DNA of 64,000 bases from Pedobacter glucosidilyticus DSM 23534. Its GTDB lineage: Bacteria; Bacteroidota; Bacteroidia; Sphingobacteriales; Sphingobacteriaceae. Where the stretch lies: assembly GCF_000425145.1 (NCBI RefSeq), contig NZ_AULF01000021.1, forward strand, positions 34,959 through 98,958, given 5' to 3'. The notes under the pieces are model-generated. The model searched no databases. It worked only from the letters and a program-made list of their open reading frames with translations, and was not told the origin of the DNA. Positions within the stretch are counted from its first letter, which is position 1. Every line of letters starts with the position of its first letter. This document shows, one piece after another, positions 36,801 to 45,180 of the stretch. Both the position numbers and the translations under genes were made by a program.

Positions 36801-37303
36801 ATTTCGTTATTGATTTTACCAGCCAACTGCAATACCATATTAGAGTTTACAGATAAATCTTGATTATTACCAAAGCCAATACTTCTAGAAATACTTCCGC
36901 TTTTCTCTATTCCCTCAAAATTAAACAGCGTATTATCTTCTTGCTTTGGCCGATAGATAAAGGGATTATTATTGATAACTGCTTCCTCTATTAAACTAGG
37001 ATTCTTCCGAAAGCTTTTTTGAGTGAGTAAAAGTGGAAAAGTACGATAACTAATAGTAACAGAATCTATAGCTGGTCTCTGCTTCCAAATGAGTAAAGCA
37101 TTTGGATAATCTACACTATAAGTGCTGCTATCTACCAATTGCTCATGAAAAACCTTTAAGGTATTAGGTAAAATACTTAGCGTATCAATGGAAATAGTAT
37201 CGGTTACTTCTATTTTTTTAGATTGGAAATTACTCTTGAATTGGGCAAAACTATGCTCAGCAGTTAAAAGCAGTACAAAGCCGATGAGTATTTTCTTGAT
37301 CAT
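33857..37303 (-). CDS. Large predicted outer-membrane beta-barrel protein, unknown function
   Basis: The product has 1148 residues with signal peptide MIKKILIGFVLLLTAEHSFAQ. After a roughly 110-residue N-terminal region come segments rich in amphipathic strands (LTFTTKRLITRFTRIVVEFE, YVNQDFKSEKLKIGFNLYSE and many more to the end). The protein ends TGGLQVRAYF, a terminal aromatic strand typical of barrels. An acidic loop (WNDYNSNGIKELNEFE) resembles a calcium site. I do not recognise a named family; it is not SprA-sized and has no TonB plug that I can see. Its ATG overlaps the stop of the giant histidine kinase gene by four bases, so the two are translationally coupled and may work together. 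Confidence 0.75.
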   Translation of the reverse strand: MIKKILIGFVLLLTAEHSFAQFKSNFQSKKIEVTDTISIDTLSILPNTLKVFHEQLVDSSTYSVDYPNALLIWKQRPAIDSVTISYRTFPLLLTQKSFRKNPSLIEEAVINNNPFIYRPKQEDNTLFNFEGIEKSGSISRSIGFGNNQDLSVNSNMVLQLAGKINNEIEFSAAISDDNLPIQPEGNTQQINDFDRVFIQLKRKETTLIAGDYELRKPDSYFMNYFKRTQGAYVSNSYKNKKGQLFNTQVAGAVAKGRSARNQFDGIEGNQGPYRLTGNNGEQFIVVLSGTERVFIDGQLLLRGQDNDYIVDYNTSELTFTTKRLITRFTRIVVEFEYSDKVFGRSLYYVNQDFKSEKLKIGFNLYSEQDNPNRPFLQDLSQEQQQFLSGIGNNINQALFPNIDSVTFNENEILYRRVDTLGFNQVYVYSTNPQLAKYRVGFSFVGANRGNYRVDAASTANGRVYVFVAPINNIPQGDYEPVTLLITPKKQQLLTLNADYQIAKKTRLFTEVGMSNNDVNLFSDLQNADNKGLAYKVVLNQQNRLAGNDSTGLKLNTQISYEYVNQQFKPLERYRPVEFDRDFNFRGINLEQANEHWTTLSLGLFKTDAKQLKYQISSFTRGANYSAIQQAINSRFAFKKYQFSYDASLLQSEVGLDEGDFFKQKLILTKAFKTFETGTRYEEELNKTYNSISKQLTLQSFNFREYDFFIRSLANSKTGFQIGYITRFDDMPDGSQLTPFSKANTFTGKLEINKKGKSTLTINTSYRTINYLKLDSLNRDEETLLGRVDYNLNAFKGFLNLNTFYELGTGQEPRREFIYLEVQPGQGIYAWNDYNSNGIKELNEFEISRFPDQARYIRIFRPNNEFIRSNFTSINQTLRLNPASIFKKKEGISKLMAKFSSISALRIDKKVLAGDGNILFNPFQTNIDAQDLVSLNSFIRNTLFYNRLNAVWGIDINIQNTASKILLTNGFDSRNQQEQGLRLRWNFIRKSNFSIELKNGAKDFTSELFAERNYAISFYEFKPEFGYQFTTDFKITINSGLRKQSNGSAFGGEETLNLRLGSEVRYNLLKKGTFTAQLNLINNKFEGNNNTPVAYELLDGLQPGSNLTWSAGFQRTISNGIQLNLTYEGRKSNEVRTIHTGGLQVRAYF

Positions 37304-40300
37304 TTATTTACCAGAGGCAAGATAATGAAGAAAGATGTTCCTGCATTAATTTGCGTAGTAAAATAGATATTTCCGCTAATATTCTCTATAGCTTGTTTCA
37401 CAAATGCTAAACCTAAGCCCGTTCCAGAGCTTTTGGTAGTGAAATTTGGTGTAAAAATTTTGCTCCTTAAATCTTCTGGTATACCCGCACCATTATCTTG
37501 TACTTTAATTTCTACCTTTTCGGTATAAATCTGGCAGCTGATGTTGATGATACCTGCTTTATTCTCGGGCATCGCTTCAATAGCATTTTTTAGTAAATTA
37601 TTGAAAGAGCGCAAAAGCTGGTCTCTATCGGCTTTAATATTTAGATTTTTAAAGTTTTCTTCTTCGTAAATGATATGGATGCCTTCCATTTGTTTATAAA
37701 TGTGGATGGCTTTGTTTAAAACATCAACCAACTCAAAAACTTCTAGTTTTAAATCGGGCATTTTGGCGAAGTTAGAAAACTCCGATGCAATACTACTTAA
37801 ACTGTCTATCTGTTCTAAAGACGATTTACTAAATTTCTCGAATTTAGCATCAAACTTCGGATCTTTTTCTTTCCAAGAACGCTCTAACATTTGTATACCC
37901 AAACGGAGTGGTGTTAGCGGATTTTTAATTTCATGTGCCACCTGCTTAGCCATCTCACGCCAAGCGGTTTCTCTTTCAGACTGTGCCAGCTTGTTAGCGC
38001 TTTCTTCTAGAGCTAAAATCATTTTATTATATTCAGAAATCAGGTTTCCTATCTCATCATTTCTGCGCCAAAATATGGGCTTATTTTTTCTGCCAATAAC
38101 TGTTTTAGCCATACTTTCCTGTATCAGTGTAAGTGGCGATGTAATCTGATTGGCTACAACAAAAGCAAAGAAACCTATGGCTACAAAAACCAACACATAA
38201 ATATTTATCAATAAGTTTAAGAAGTTTCCTATTCGTTGGTTAAACTCGTTCTGGTTAGAAAAGTAAGGTAATTGCAAATAGGCTATCACATTATTAATGG
38301 CATTTTTTACAGGCATATAGGCAGATTTATAATTTAAATTGCCAATTCGCTCATCTTGCAACAGTTCTGCCTTTTGCAATAAACGTAATTGTATTAAAGC
38401 ATGTGCATCCATCCTTTTAGCCTGTATCCCTAAATTATAAATACGGGGTTGTGTAGAGTTGATAAGGATACCCTTAACATCATACAAATTTAAATCGGTA
38501 TTGTACATTTTAGAAAACTCTGTGAAAGACATCATATCTTCCTCAATATTTAAAGTAGTATTTCTGTACTTTACCCTGCTTTCAAAGGCTTCTACGATAA
38601 TTTTTATACGTTCTTTTATCAAATCATCTTGCTGTTCTTTGTATTGGATAGATATGTAAGAGAAAGTGATTAAACCCACGATAACCAAAGAGCTTACAAC
38701 AGCCATCACTAAAGCTATCTGTATACGGGTTTTATACAACATTTTACCACTGTTGATAAAGAGCCGAAATTTTAGATTGCGGAAATTAAACCTGTGCGTA
38801 GTTACAAAAATCCATATCCATTTATAAGAGATAATGAGTAAGCCAAAAACCAAGAATAAGATAAAGAAGAAAGATAATGAGGCTATTTCTCTCCAAAAAG
38901 TATGATACTCCTTGCTAATCACAATATACTTATGTGGCCCAGGCTGATAAATCATGTGGCTATAATTATCTTTCCTGAGGATTACAAAATCTTTAAGCCT
39001 TCCACTAAAATCCTTATTTACAAGATCATATATAAAATTACCTGATTGATAAATCAATTTATTATTTGCATAATAAGCATAAGAATAATCAACATAATCT
39101 TCAATAGAAATAAGTTTCCCATCCTTAAATAACTGCGGAAAAGTACCAAACTCTCTAATATCTTTGGACCTTAACTCTATCACCATAGAACCTAACAAAG
39201 TGTCTTGTTCCTTTACAGGGATGATAGCAAAATAGTTTTGTAAGCCAAAAGTATTGCTGACTCTGTAAAAATTAGCAGAAACCTTAATGGCGCCACTTTC
39301 TACCAATGTTTTATAGGTGTTTAGCTCTTCCTCATTTTCTTCTAAAGCACTGCCATCGGGCTTAAAAGCAAAAAGCTTAAAATCATATTCGCCCAAATAT
39401 CCGGTAAGGTAATAGTTTTGAAATCTGGAGTATAAGCGTTTCCTGTAAGCTTCCGGATTTTTGAAATAGAATGATAAAATATCATCTTTAAATATCTCTT
39501 CCTCAATTTCTGTAAACAGGATAAGGGCGTGTGGGTCATCCGCCGATTCTAATTTAGTAGCTAACCTTTTGCGGGTTTCCAGCTCTTTGATATTCTCGTA
39601 TCGGTTTAATTTGATAGATACTATCGTAGCTAATATGAGCGTGATTAGCACCAAAGCAGGGAAAACTACCTGACCTTTATATTGGTAAACAACCCGGGCA
39701 ATAACCAAGATTAGCAGAAATATCAGCAATAAAAAAACGGTATTCTCGTCAAAAAAAGATTGATATACGTTAAATCCTATTAAAACCAACACCATCATAG
39801 CCGCTTTAATCCTTAATTTGATATTGATAAAAGCAGAAAAAGTGATGAGGATAACAACTACCAAATAATAGGTAAGTAGGGTAACTAACAATAAACTGAT
39901 ACCTAAAATACTCCAACCGTCTAGGTTTACAATATTGGTAACCTTAAAATTAATATTAGAGTTAAATACTAACCCAAAAAATAAATCGGAAAGTAAGTTA
40001 GAAATTACCGCTATAAAAAAGGCCGAGTAAATGATAATAGGATAGCCAAACCATGGCTTGTTAATAGGTTTAAATATTTTTTCTTTGTAGCTGTACACAA
40101 AAATGGCAAACCATAAAGCCAATAAAATATTCAATCCATAATCTGCCAAAGATGGGAAGTAATAATTAGAAGCATATATTTTGGGGCTAAATAGCTCCAA
40201 ATTGTATAAAGCATCCGGAAAATGATATTGTAGCCCTACAAAGCGCAATGCTATAAAAGCAAATAATAGCGCCAAAGAGGCTATGATAGGGTTACCCTCA

Positions 40301-41001
40301 TCTGCATAATGCTTACAAATACTATTGATAAGCAGGCATAGGGTTAATAAACCAATGGCCCACATCAAAATTTCTATATTGGTATAGGGAATATTGGTAA
40401 TACCCGCAGTACGTTTGATAGAAAATAAGTAACGGTCTTCCAGATTTCTAATATCTGCTACGTTCTTGTCATTGATATCTGCAATACCAATAGTAGGGTC
40501 TTTTATAATACTGTGACTACTCTTATTATTTAAAAACTGGTTTTTGTAAGGATATTTATCTTTAACAAGGATATAAAAAAGGACACTATAATTTTTATCT
40601 TCTTTCTTAACAACTTCGTACCAACCGTTCTGATATTCTACAAATGAGGCCCCTTGTTTAATATTTAAGGCATAGCTGGCGCTTACTTTATTATCAGACC
40701 AAAAAACCAGTTGGTTATCTTTAAATACCTGAAAATATATTTGGTTGGAGGTGAAATAATTAATGATATCTAGAGCCTCTGAGGCGTTTTTGTTAATACG
40801 TTCTAGATTTTTGAAACGTACAGAATCTGCCACATAATCATAAATAAAGAGCTCTTTCTCGCCTAGCTTATCAGCAATATCATGGGCTACGTCTTCTAGG
40901 TTTGAAGAACGTGTTGTTGCCCACCTAGCCGTTAATGAGGTTGCAAATAAACCAATGGTAACAATTAATAAAAGCCAGCGTATTTTAGTATTTGTCTTCA
41001 A
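37300..41001 (-). CDS. Very large multi-pass membrane histidine kinase
   Basis: The product has 1233 residues. TM1 is at residues 9-24, an extracytoplasmic region follows, then a block of about eight to ten membrane helices (about 205-470). A second sensor region is bounded by helices near 670-700, 750-770 and 930-950. A HAMP segment (NQITSPLTLIQESMAKTV), HisKA with His1023 in QVAHEIKNPLTPLRLG, and HATPase motifs (NNLLKNAIEAMP, DNGAGIPEDL, GTGLGLAFVKQ) complete the kinase. The architecture recalls NtrY-type kinases but with a much larger membrane part. No response regulator is adjacent. The gene is upstream of and overlaps the outer-membrane protein gene by four bases. Confidence 0.88.
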   Translation of the reverse strand: MKTNTKIRWLLLIVTIGLFATSLTARWATTRSSNLEDVAHDIADKLGEKELFIYDYVADSVRFKNLERINKNASEALDIINYFTSNQIYFQVFKDNQLVFWSDNKVSASYALNIKQGASFVEYQNGWYEVVKKEDKNYSVLFYILVKDKYPYKNQFLNNKSSHSIIKDPTIGIADINDKNVADIRNLEDRYLFSIKRTAGITNIPYTNIEILMWAIGLLTLCLLINSICKHYADEGNPIIASLALLFAFIALRFVGLQYHFPDALYNLELFSPKIYASNYYFPSLADYGLNILLALWFAIFVYSYKEKIFKPINKPWFGYPIIIYSAFFIAVISNLLSDLFFGLVFNSNINFKVTNIVNLDGWSILGISLLLVTLLTYYLVVVILITFSAFINIKLRIKAAMMVLVLIGFNVYQSFFDENTVFLLLIFLLILVIARVVYQYKGQVVFPALVLITLILATIVSIKLNRYENIKELETRKRLATKLESADDPHALILFTEIEEEIFKDDILSFYFKNPEAYRKRLYSRFQNYYLTGYLGEYDFKLFAFKPDGSALEENEEELNTYKTLVESGAIKVSANFYRVSNTFGLQNYFAIIPVKEQDTLLGSMVIELRSKDIREFGTFPQLFKDGKLISIEDYVDYSYAYYANNKLIYQSGNFIYDLVNKDFSGRLKDFVILRKDNYSHMIYQPGPHKYIVISKEYHTFWREIASLSFFFILFLVFGLLIISYKWIWIFVTTHRFNFRNLKFRLFINSGKMLYKTRIQIALVMAVVSSLVIVGLITFSYISIQYKEQQDDLIKERIKIIVEAFESRVKYRNTTLNIEEDMMSFTEFSKMYNTDLNLYDVKGILINSTQPRIYNLGIQAKRMDAHALIQLRLLQKAELLQDERIGNLNYKSAYMPVKNAINNVIAYLQLPYFSNQNEFNQRIGNFLNLLINIYVLVFVAIGFFAFVVANQITSPLTLIQESMAKTVIGRKNKPIFWRRNDEIGNLISEYNKMILALEESANKLAQSERETAWREMAKQVAHEIKNPLTPLRLGIQMLERSWKEKDPKFDAKFEKFSKSSLEQIDSLSSIASEFSNFAKMPDLKLEVFELVDVLNKAIHIYKQMEGIHIIYEEENFKNLNIKADRDQLLRSFNNLLKNAIEAMPENKAGIINISCQIYTEKVEIKVQDNGAGIPEDLRSKIFTPNFTTKSSGTGLGLAFVKQAIENISGNIYFTTQINAGTSFFIILPLVNK

Positions 41002-41114
41002 TTGGGTTTAAGCTAATTCATCTAATCTTTTAAAAAATATTACAAACTTAAAAATCAAGCCAAAAAACAACGGGAAAGTGTTTCTTCCCCCTTATTTATT
41101 ATTTTTCCGCTTTT

Positions 41115-41996
41115 TTACGCGCTTGCGCTTGATGTACTTACGCTTCTGTCTACTTTTTTTACTAAACCTTGTAAAACATTACCCGGGCCAACTTCTATGA
41201 AATCAGTACCGCCGTCTTCCAACATTTTTTGTACCGTTTGCGTCCACTTTACAGAACCTGTAAGCTGTGCAATCAAATTAGCTTTAATAGCCTCTACCTC
41301 CGTATAAGGTTTAGCATCAATATTTTGATAAATTGGGCAAATAGGCTCGTTAAAATTTGTGGCTACAATAGCAGCTTCTAACTCTACTCTTGCTGCTTCC
41401 ATTAATGGCGAGTGGAAAGCACCACCAACATTTAATTTTAAAGCTCTTTTAGCTCCGGCTGCCGTTAATAGCTCGCAAGCTTTATCAATACCTGCAATAC
41501 TACCAGAAATTACCAATTGACCTGGACAGTTATAATTGGCTGGCACCACAACATCGCTTACACGTTGGCAAATATCTTCAACTGTAAAATCATCTAAACC
41601 CAAAATTGCCGCCATGGTAGATGGTTGTAACTCGCAAGCTTTTTGCATAGCATTGGCTCTGGCTGCTACCAGTCTTAAACCATCTTCAAAAGATAATGCT
41701 CCGGCTGATACTAAAGCAGAAAACTCGCCCAAAGAATGCCCAGCAACCATATCAGGTTTAAAATCATCACCTAAAACCTTTGCCAATATAACCGAGTGTA
41801 AAAAAATAGCAGGTTGTGTAACATTGGTTTGTTTTAAATCTTCATCGGTACCATTAAACATCACATCTGTGATTCTGAAACCTAAAATTTCATTTGCTTT
41901 TTCAAACAAGTCCTTCGCTTGCGCTGATGTTTCATAAAGGTCTTTACCCATCCCTACAAACTGCGCACCCTGACCAGGAAAAATATATGCTCTCAT
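41115..41996 (-). CDS. fabD: Malonyl-CoA:ACP transacylase
   Basis: The 293-residue enzyme transfers malonyl from CoA to acyl carrier protein in fatty-acid synthesis. FPGQGAQFVGMG is at the N-terminus, the catalytic serine is Ser88 in VAGHSLGEFSAL, and the partner histidine is His195 in GGAFHSPLME. Length and motifs are typical. The C-terminus extends slightly with a Ser/Ala-rich tail (SVSTSSASA). It lies downstream of folE on the same strand with about 95 bp between, so co-transcription is possible but not obvious. Confidence 0.97.
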   Translation of the reverse strand: MRAYIFPGQGAQFVGMGKDLYETSAQAKDLFEKANEILGFRITDVMFNGTDEDLKQTNVTQPAIFLHSVILAKVLGDDFKPDMVAGHSLGEFSALVSAGALSFEDGLRLVAARANAMQKACELQPSTMAAILGLDDFTVEDICQRVSDVVVPANYNCPGQLVISGSIAGIDKACELLTAAGAKRALKLNVGGAFHSPLMEAARVELEAAIVATNFNEPICPIYQNIDAKPYTEVEAIKANLIAQLTGSVKWTQTVQKMLEDGGTDFIEVGPGNVLQGLVKKVDRSVSTSSASA

Positions 41997-42090
41997 TGTG
42001 TTATTTGGTTTAAAATATAATTAGCATGTTTTAAAAAGGCTTCTACTCCGCTCAGCCAAACAAAACAGCGTACGTTTAAAATTTTACTAC

Positions 42091-42726
42091 TTAAGATAAA
42101 TTTGCAGCTATCAGCCTTAAAAACTCAGACCGTGTTTTTTCTATAATAAATTGCCCTGTAAAAGCCGATGTTGTAGTAACAGAATTTTGTTTTTGTATCC
42201 CACGCATACTCATACACATGTGTTTACACTCCATCACCACGGCAACACCTGCAGGTTTTAAGGTATCTTGTATACAATCTCTAATCTCGTTGGTTAACCT
42301 TTCTTGTACTTGTAACCTTCTGGCAAAAATATCTACCACTCTAGGTATTTTACTTAAACCAACAATATGCCCATTGGGGATGTAAGCAATATGCGCCTTA
42401 CCAAAGAAAGGTAACATGTGGTGCTCACACATCGAGTATACTTCTATATCTTTTACGATAACCATTTGGCTATAATCTTCCTGAAACATGGCAGAGCGTA
42501 AAACTTCTGCTGCATCTAAATCATAACCATGGGTTAAAAACTGTAAAGCTTTAGCTACACGCTCTGGTGTTTTTAGCAAGCCTTCCCTTTCTGGGTTTTC
42601 GCCTATTTCAGAAAGTATTTCTGCATAGTTGGCTGCTATTTTATTGATTTTTTTACTGTTATAACGGTCTATCTTAGCATAGCCATTTTCTTCAGGAAAA
42701 TCATCATGTTGGTTATCAAGACTCAT
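42091..42726 (-). CDS. folE: GTP cyclohydrolase I
   Basis: This is a 211-residue GTP cyclohydrolase of the FolE type, which converts GTP to dihydroneopterin triphosphate, the entry to folate and other pterins. The zinc and active-site segments are [20 protein letters not shown] and [30 protein letters not shown] near the N-terminus is also diagnostic. It lies nine bases downstream of a 6-pyruvoyl-tetrahydropterin synthase/QueD homologue that uses its product, so the two form a pterin/queuosine operon. Confidence 0.97.
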   Translation of the reverse strand: MSLDNQHDDFPEENGYAKIDRYNSKKINKIAANYAEILSEIGENPEREGLLKTPERVAKALQFLTHGYDLDAAEVLRSAMFQEDYSQMVIVKDIEVYSMCEHHMLPFFGKAHIAYIPNGHIVGLSKIPRVVDIFARRLQVQERLTNEIRDCIQDTLKPAGVAVVMECKHMCMSMRGIQKQNSVTTTSAFTGQFIIEKTRSEFLRLIAANLS

Positions 42727-42735
42727 AAGGATTTG

Positions 42736-43149
42736 TTAATCGCCAAAATACTCAACGTAATTATTGGCCGTTTCATAAAGTTTTATGCTATGCAATTGCG
42801 CTCCTCTGGCAGCAATATGAGATTCTAATTGTTTCCAGATTTCTATGGCTAAAACCTCTGTAGATGCCATTTTACCTTTCATAAAATCAACATCTAAATT
42901 TAGGTTTCTATGGTCTAGCTTATCAATAACATTTACTAAAATAATATCTTTTAGCTCTTTTAAATCAATCACAAAACCCGTATCAGGATTAATATTACCT
43001 TTTATGGTAACATATAAATCATAATTATGGCCATGCCAGTTAGCATTTGCGCATCTACCAAAAAGCTCTTCGTTTTTCTCTTTGCTCCAATCCTCACGGT
43101 AAAGTTTATGGGCAGCATTAAAATGCTCTTTTCTTGTAATGTAAATCAT
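42736..43149 (-). CDS. queD: 6-carboxytetrahydropterin synthase / PTPS family
   Basis: The 137-residue enzyme of the PTPS/QueD family acts on dihydroneopterin triphosphate. Zinc ligands are HFNAAHKLYR (His near residue 15) and NWHGHNYDLYV, with a preceding Cys in GRCANANW and the catalytic DHRNLN segment. QueD makes 6-carboxytetrahydropterin for queuosine, whereas true PTPS makes biopterin precursors. Bacterial single copies beside folE are usually QueD. Other queuosine genes are not in this window, so the exact product is inferred. It is the first gene of the folE operon and diverges from mqnB. Confidence 0.85.
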   Translation of the reverse strand: MIYITRKEHFNAAHKLYREDWSKEKNEELFGRCANANWHGHNYDLYVTIKGNINPDTGFVIDLKELKDIILVNVIDKLDHRNLNLDVDFMKGKMASTEVLAIEIWKQLESHIAARGAQLHSIKLYETANNYVEYFGD

Positions 43150-43168
43150 TTTTGCCTAAATAATGCCG

Positions 43169-43176
43169 CAAATATA
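43169..43176 (-). promoter_or_regulatory. -7 element of the queD-folE promoter
   Basis: On the complementary strand this reads TATATTTG, an exact match to TAnnTTTG, 20 bases before the queD ATG. It lies in the 84-bp gap shared with the divergent mqnB gene. Confidence 0.55.
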
Positions 43177-43221
43177 CGTAAAGCATTTACAAGGATAATA
43201 AACACTTTAAATCATTGTGTG

Positions 43222-43229
43222 TAAATTTG
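43222..43229 (+). promoter_or_regulatory. -7 element of mqnB, implying a very short or absent leader
   Basis: TAAATTTG fits TAnnTTTG and ends only four bases before the mqnB ATG at 43234. If used, transcription would start at or within a few bases of the start codon. Confidence 0.45.
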
Positions 43230-43233
43230 TTGA

Positions 43234-43875
43234 ATGAAGATACTCATTGTAGTTGCAACCTATCAAGAAATAGCACCATTATTTAAAAAACTAGGCATCC
43301 CCGAAAAGGGTTTAAGCTTTACTTACCAAGCCCATGAGATTGATATTTTGGTTACTGGTGTAGGTATGGTTGCTACCGCTTATGCACTAGGCAAAGCGAT
43401 AGAAAGCCAAAATTATGACATAGCCATAAATGCAGGTATAGCAGGTAGCTTTAGTAAGCGCTTAGCTATTGGTGAAGTAGTACAAGTTAAAAAAGATATT
43501 TTAGCCGAGCTTGGTGCCGAGGATGATGAAGAGTTTTTAAGCTTAGAGGAAATGCATTTGGGAGAGGTTGAGTTTTTAGAACAATTACATGATGTTTTCC
43601 AAACCGATTTAAAGAAAGTTACAGCCATTACCGTTAATAAAGTACATGGCAATGAAGATAGTATTGAGGATGTAAAAGAACGTTTATTCCCTCAAACAGA
43701 AAGTATGGAGGGCGCAGCTTTCTTTTACGCTTGCGAAGAAGCAGGTGTGGCTGGTATGCAGGTGAGAGCCATTTCTAATTATGTAGAAAAAAGAAATAAA
43801 GCAAACTGGAACATCCCTTTAGCTGTTAAGAATTTAAATGAATGGCTAAGTACATACTTAAAAGTGCTTAAATAA
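43234..43875 (+). CDS. mqnB: Futalosine hydrolase
   Basis: The 213-residue nucleosidase of the PNP/MTAN fold releases hypoxanthine from futalosine (or adenine from the amino form) in the alternative menaquinone route. It opens MKILIVVATYQEIAPLFKKLG. It carries the nucleosidase features VTGVGMVATAYALGKAI, AINAGIAGSFSKRLAIGEVV and the substrate-binding ESMEGAAFFYACEEAGV with the key Glu of the EGAA segment. It is followed 39 bp later by mqnD, which acts later in the same pathway, and this supports the assignment over a generic MTA/SAH nucleosidase. Confidence 0.93.
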   Translation: MKILIVVATYQEIAPLFKKLGIPEKGLSFTYQAHEIDILVTGVGMVATAYALGKAIESQNYDIAINAGIAGSFSKRLAIGEVVQVKKDILAELGAEDDEEFLSLEEMHLGEVEFLEQLHDVFQTDLKKVTAITVNKVHGNEDSIEDVKERLFPQTESMEGAAFFYACEEAGVAGMQVRAISNYVEKRNKANWNIPLAVKNLNEWLSTYLKVLK

Positions 43876-43914
43876 TGCTTTTGATTTGACTAGCTTTAAA
43901 AAAATACCAAACAC

Positions 43915-44757
43915 ATGAAACTAAGCTTAGGCTTCTCGCCATGCCCCAATGATACTTTTATATTTGATGCCCTTATCCATAAAAAAATAGATACCGAAGG
44001 CTTAGATTTTGAGGTTTCTTATGATGATGTTGAAACATTAAACCAGAAAGCTTTTAACCAGCAGTTGGATATTACCAAGCTAAGCTACCATGCTTTTGCT
44101 TACGCTTTAGAAAATTACGTTTTGCTTGATGCTGGCAGTGCCCTAGGTTTTGGTGTAGGCCCTTTATTAATTGCTAACCAAGATTTTGATGAAAGCCTTA
44201 TCCAACAAAAGCCAGATTTATTGAAAGTTGGTATCCCTGGAAAATATACTACGGCTAATTTTTTATTGGGTGTTGCTTATCCACAACTACAAAACAAACA
44301 AGAAATTGTATTCTCGCAAATAGAGCAAAAGCTATTAAATAGAGAAATAGATTTAGGCCTTATTATTCATGAAAACCGCTTTACTTATCATGAAAAAGGT
44401 TTAAAAAAAATCATGGATTTAGGCGATTATTGGGAGAAGACCACCCAATCAGCCATTCCTTTAGGTGGTATTGTGATTAAACGTTCTTTACCAGAGGAAG
44501 TAAAACTAAAGGTTAACCGTTTGATAAGAAAATCTGTAGAATTTGCTTTTGCAAATCCGAAATCTGGCTTGGATTATATACGCTCTCATGCCCAGGAAAT
44601 GAGTGAGGAAGTCATGTATAAACACATCTCTTTATATGTAAACCAATTTTCGGTTGATTTAGGTGCAGAAGGTCGTAAAGCTATTCAGCAGCTTTTTCAA
44701 ACGGCGCAGGATAAAAGAATCATTCCAAATTATAATAAGTCTATTTTTTTAACCTGA
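43915..44757 (+). CDS. mqnD: 1,4-dihydroxy-6-naphthoate synthase
   Basis: The 280-residue enzyme converts cyclic dehypoxanthinyl futalosine to 1,4-dihydroxy-6-naphthoate in futalosine-dependent menaquinone synthesis. It has the periplasmic-binding-protein-like MqnD fold. Diagnostic segments are LSLGFSPCPNDTFIFDALIH, KLSYHAFAYALENYVLLDAG, GFGVGPLL, GKYTTANFLL and IHENRFTYHEKGL, which carries a catalytic His. Length is typical. It forms an operon with mqnB. Confidence 0.96.
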   Translation: MKLSLGFSPCPNDTFIFDALIHKKIDTEGLDFEVSYDDVETLNQKAFNQQLDITKLSYHAFAYALENYVLLDAGSALGFGVGPLLIANQDFDESLIQQKPDLLKVGIPGKYTTANFLLGVAYPQLQNKQEIVFSQIEQKLLNREIDLGLIIHENRFTYHEKGLKKIMDLGDYWEKTTQSAIPLGGIVIKRSLPEEVKLKVNRLIRKSVEFAFANPKSGLDYIRSHAQEMSEEVMYKHISLYVNQFSVDLGAEGRKAIQQLFQTAQDKRIIPNYNKSIFLT

Positions 44758-44844
44758 TATAGATTTTGCTTATATCCTTATCATTATTATCGCTTTTTAC
44801 TATAAAGTTATTATGACGAAATTTGATATACCAAAAAGGATATC

Positions 44845-44982
44845 ATGCAGCAAGAACATCACATCAGCATAAAACATATTTCTTTAGCAAAAGAAGCCAA
44901 GGCTGATGAAATGGTAGAGAAAGAAATACAGGGTATTTGGCCTTTTTCTTTAATCTGGCAAATGCTTCGTGATAACTGGTAA
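44845..44982 (+). CDS. 45-residue small protein, unknown function
   Basis: A 45-codon frame starts at ATG 44845 with AAGGA at 44836-44840, four bases upstream. This is a Shine-Dalgarno-like sequence, which is unusual here. The peptide begins MQQEHHISIKHISLAKEAKA, has an acidic helical middle (DEMVEKEIQG) and ends in a tryptophan-rich, hydrophobic tail (IWPFSLIWQMLRDNW). The amphipathic pattern suggests a membrane-surface or protein-binding peptide. I do not recognise a family. It lies 87 bp after mqnD, and a terminator at 45151 could end its transcript. Confidence 0.5.
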   Translation: MQQEHHISIKHISLAKEAKADEMVEKEIQGIWPFSLIWQMLRDNW

Positions 44983-45150
44983 AAAACAGAAAATTACTGT
45001 CAATAATTTAAGGGAGAAGTGCTTAAAGGATAGTGTTTATTCAGGTGCCGTGAGATTTGTTGTTGTGAGAATAGAGGTAGTAAAGAGAGAGATCATAAAC
45101 ACGAAAAGAGAATAATTATTGATGGTTATTGATAGGTGTTTACACCGAGA
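44983..45150 (+). other. Untranslated segment between small gene and terminator
   Basis: About 170 bases run from the small gene stop to a strong terminator with no further frame of note. It could be a long 3' untranslated region or the body of a small RNA. I see no family-specific structure. Confidence 0.35.
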
Positions 45151-45180
45151 AGGGATGGTTTTAAAATCATCCCTTTTTTT
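45151..45180 (+). terminator. Rho-independent terminator
   Basis: AGGGATGGTTTT pairs with AAAATCATCCCT with one G-T pair and is followed by seven T (45174-45180). It faces the rightward transcript from mqnB-mqnD and the small gene, and abuts the stop of the convergent permease gene. Confidence 0.88.
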
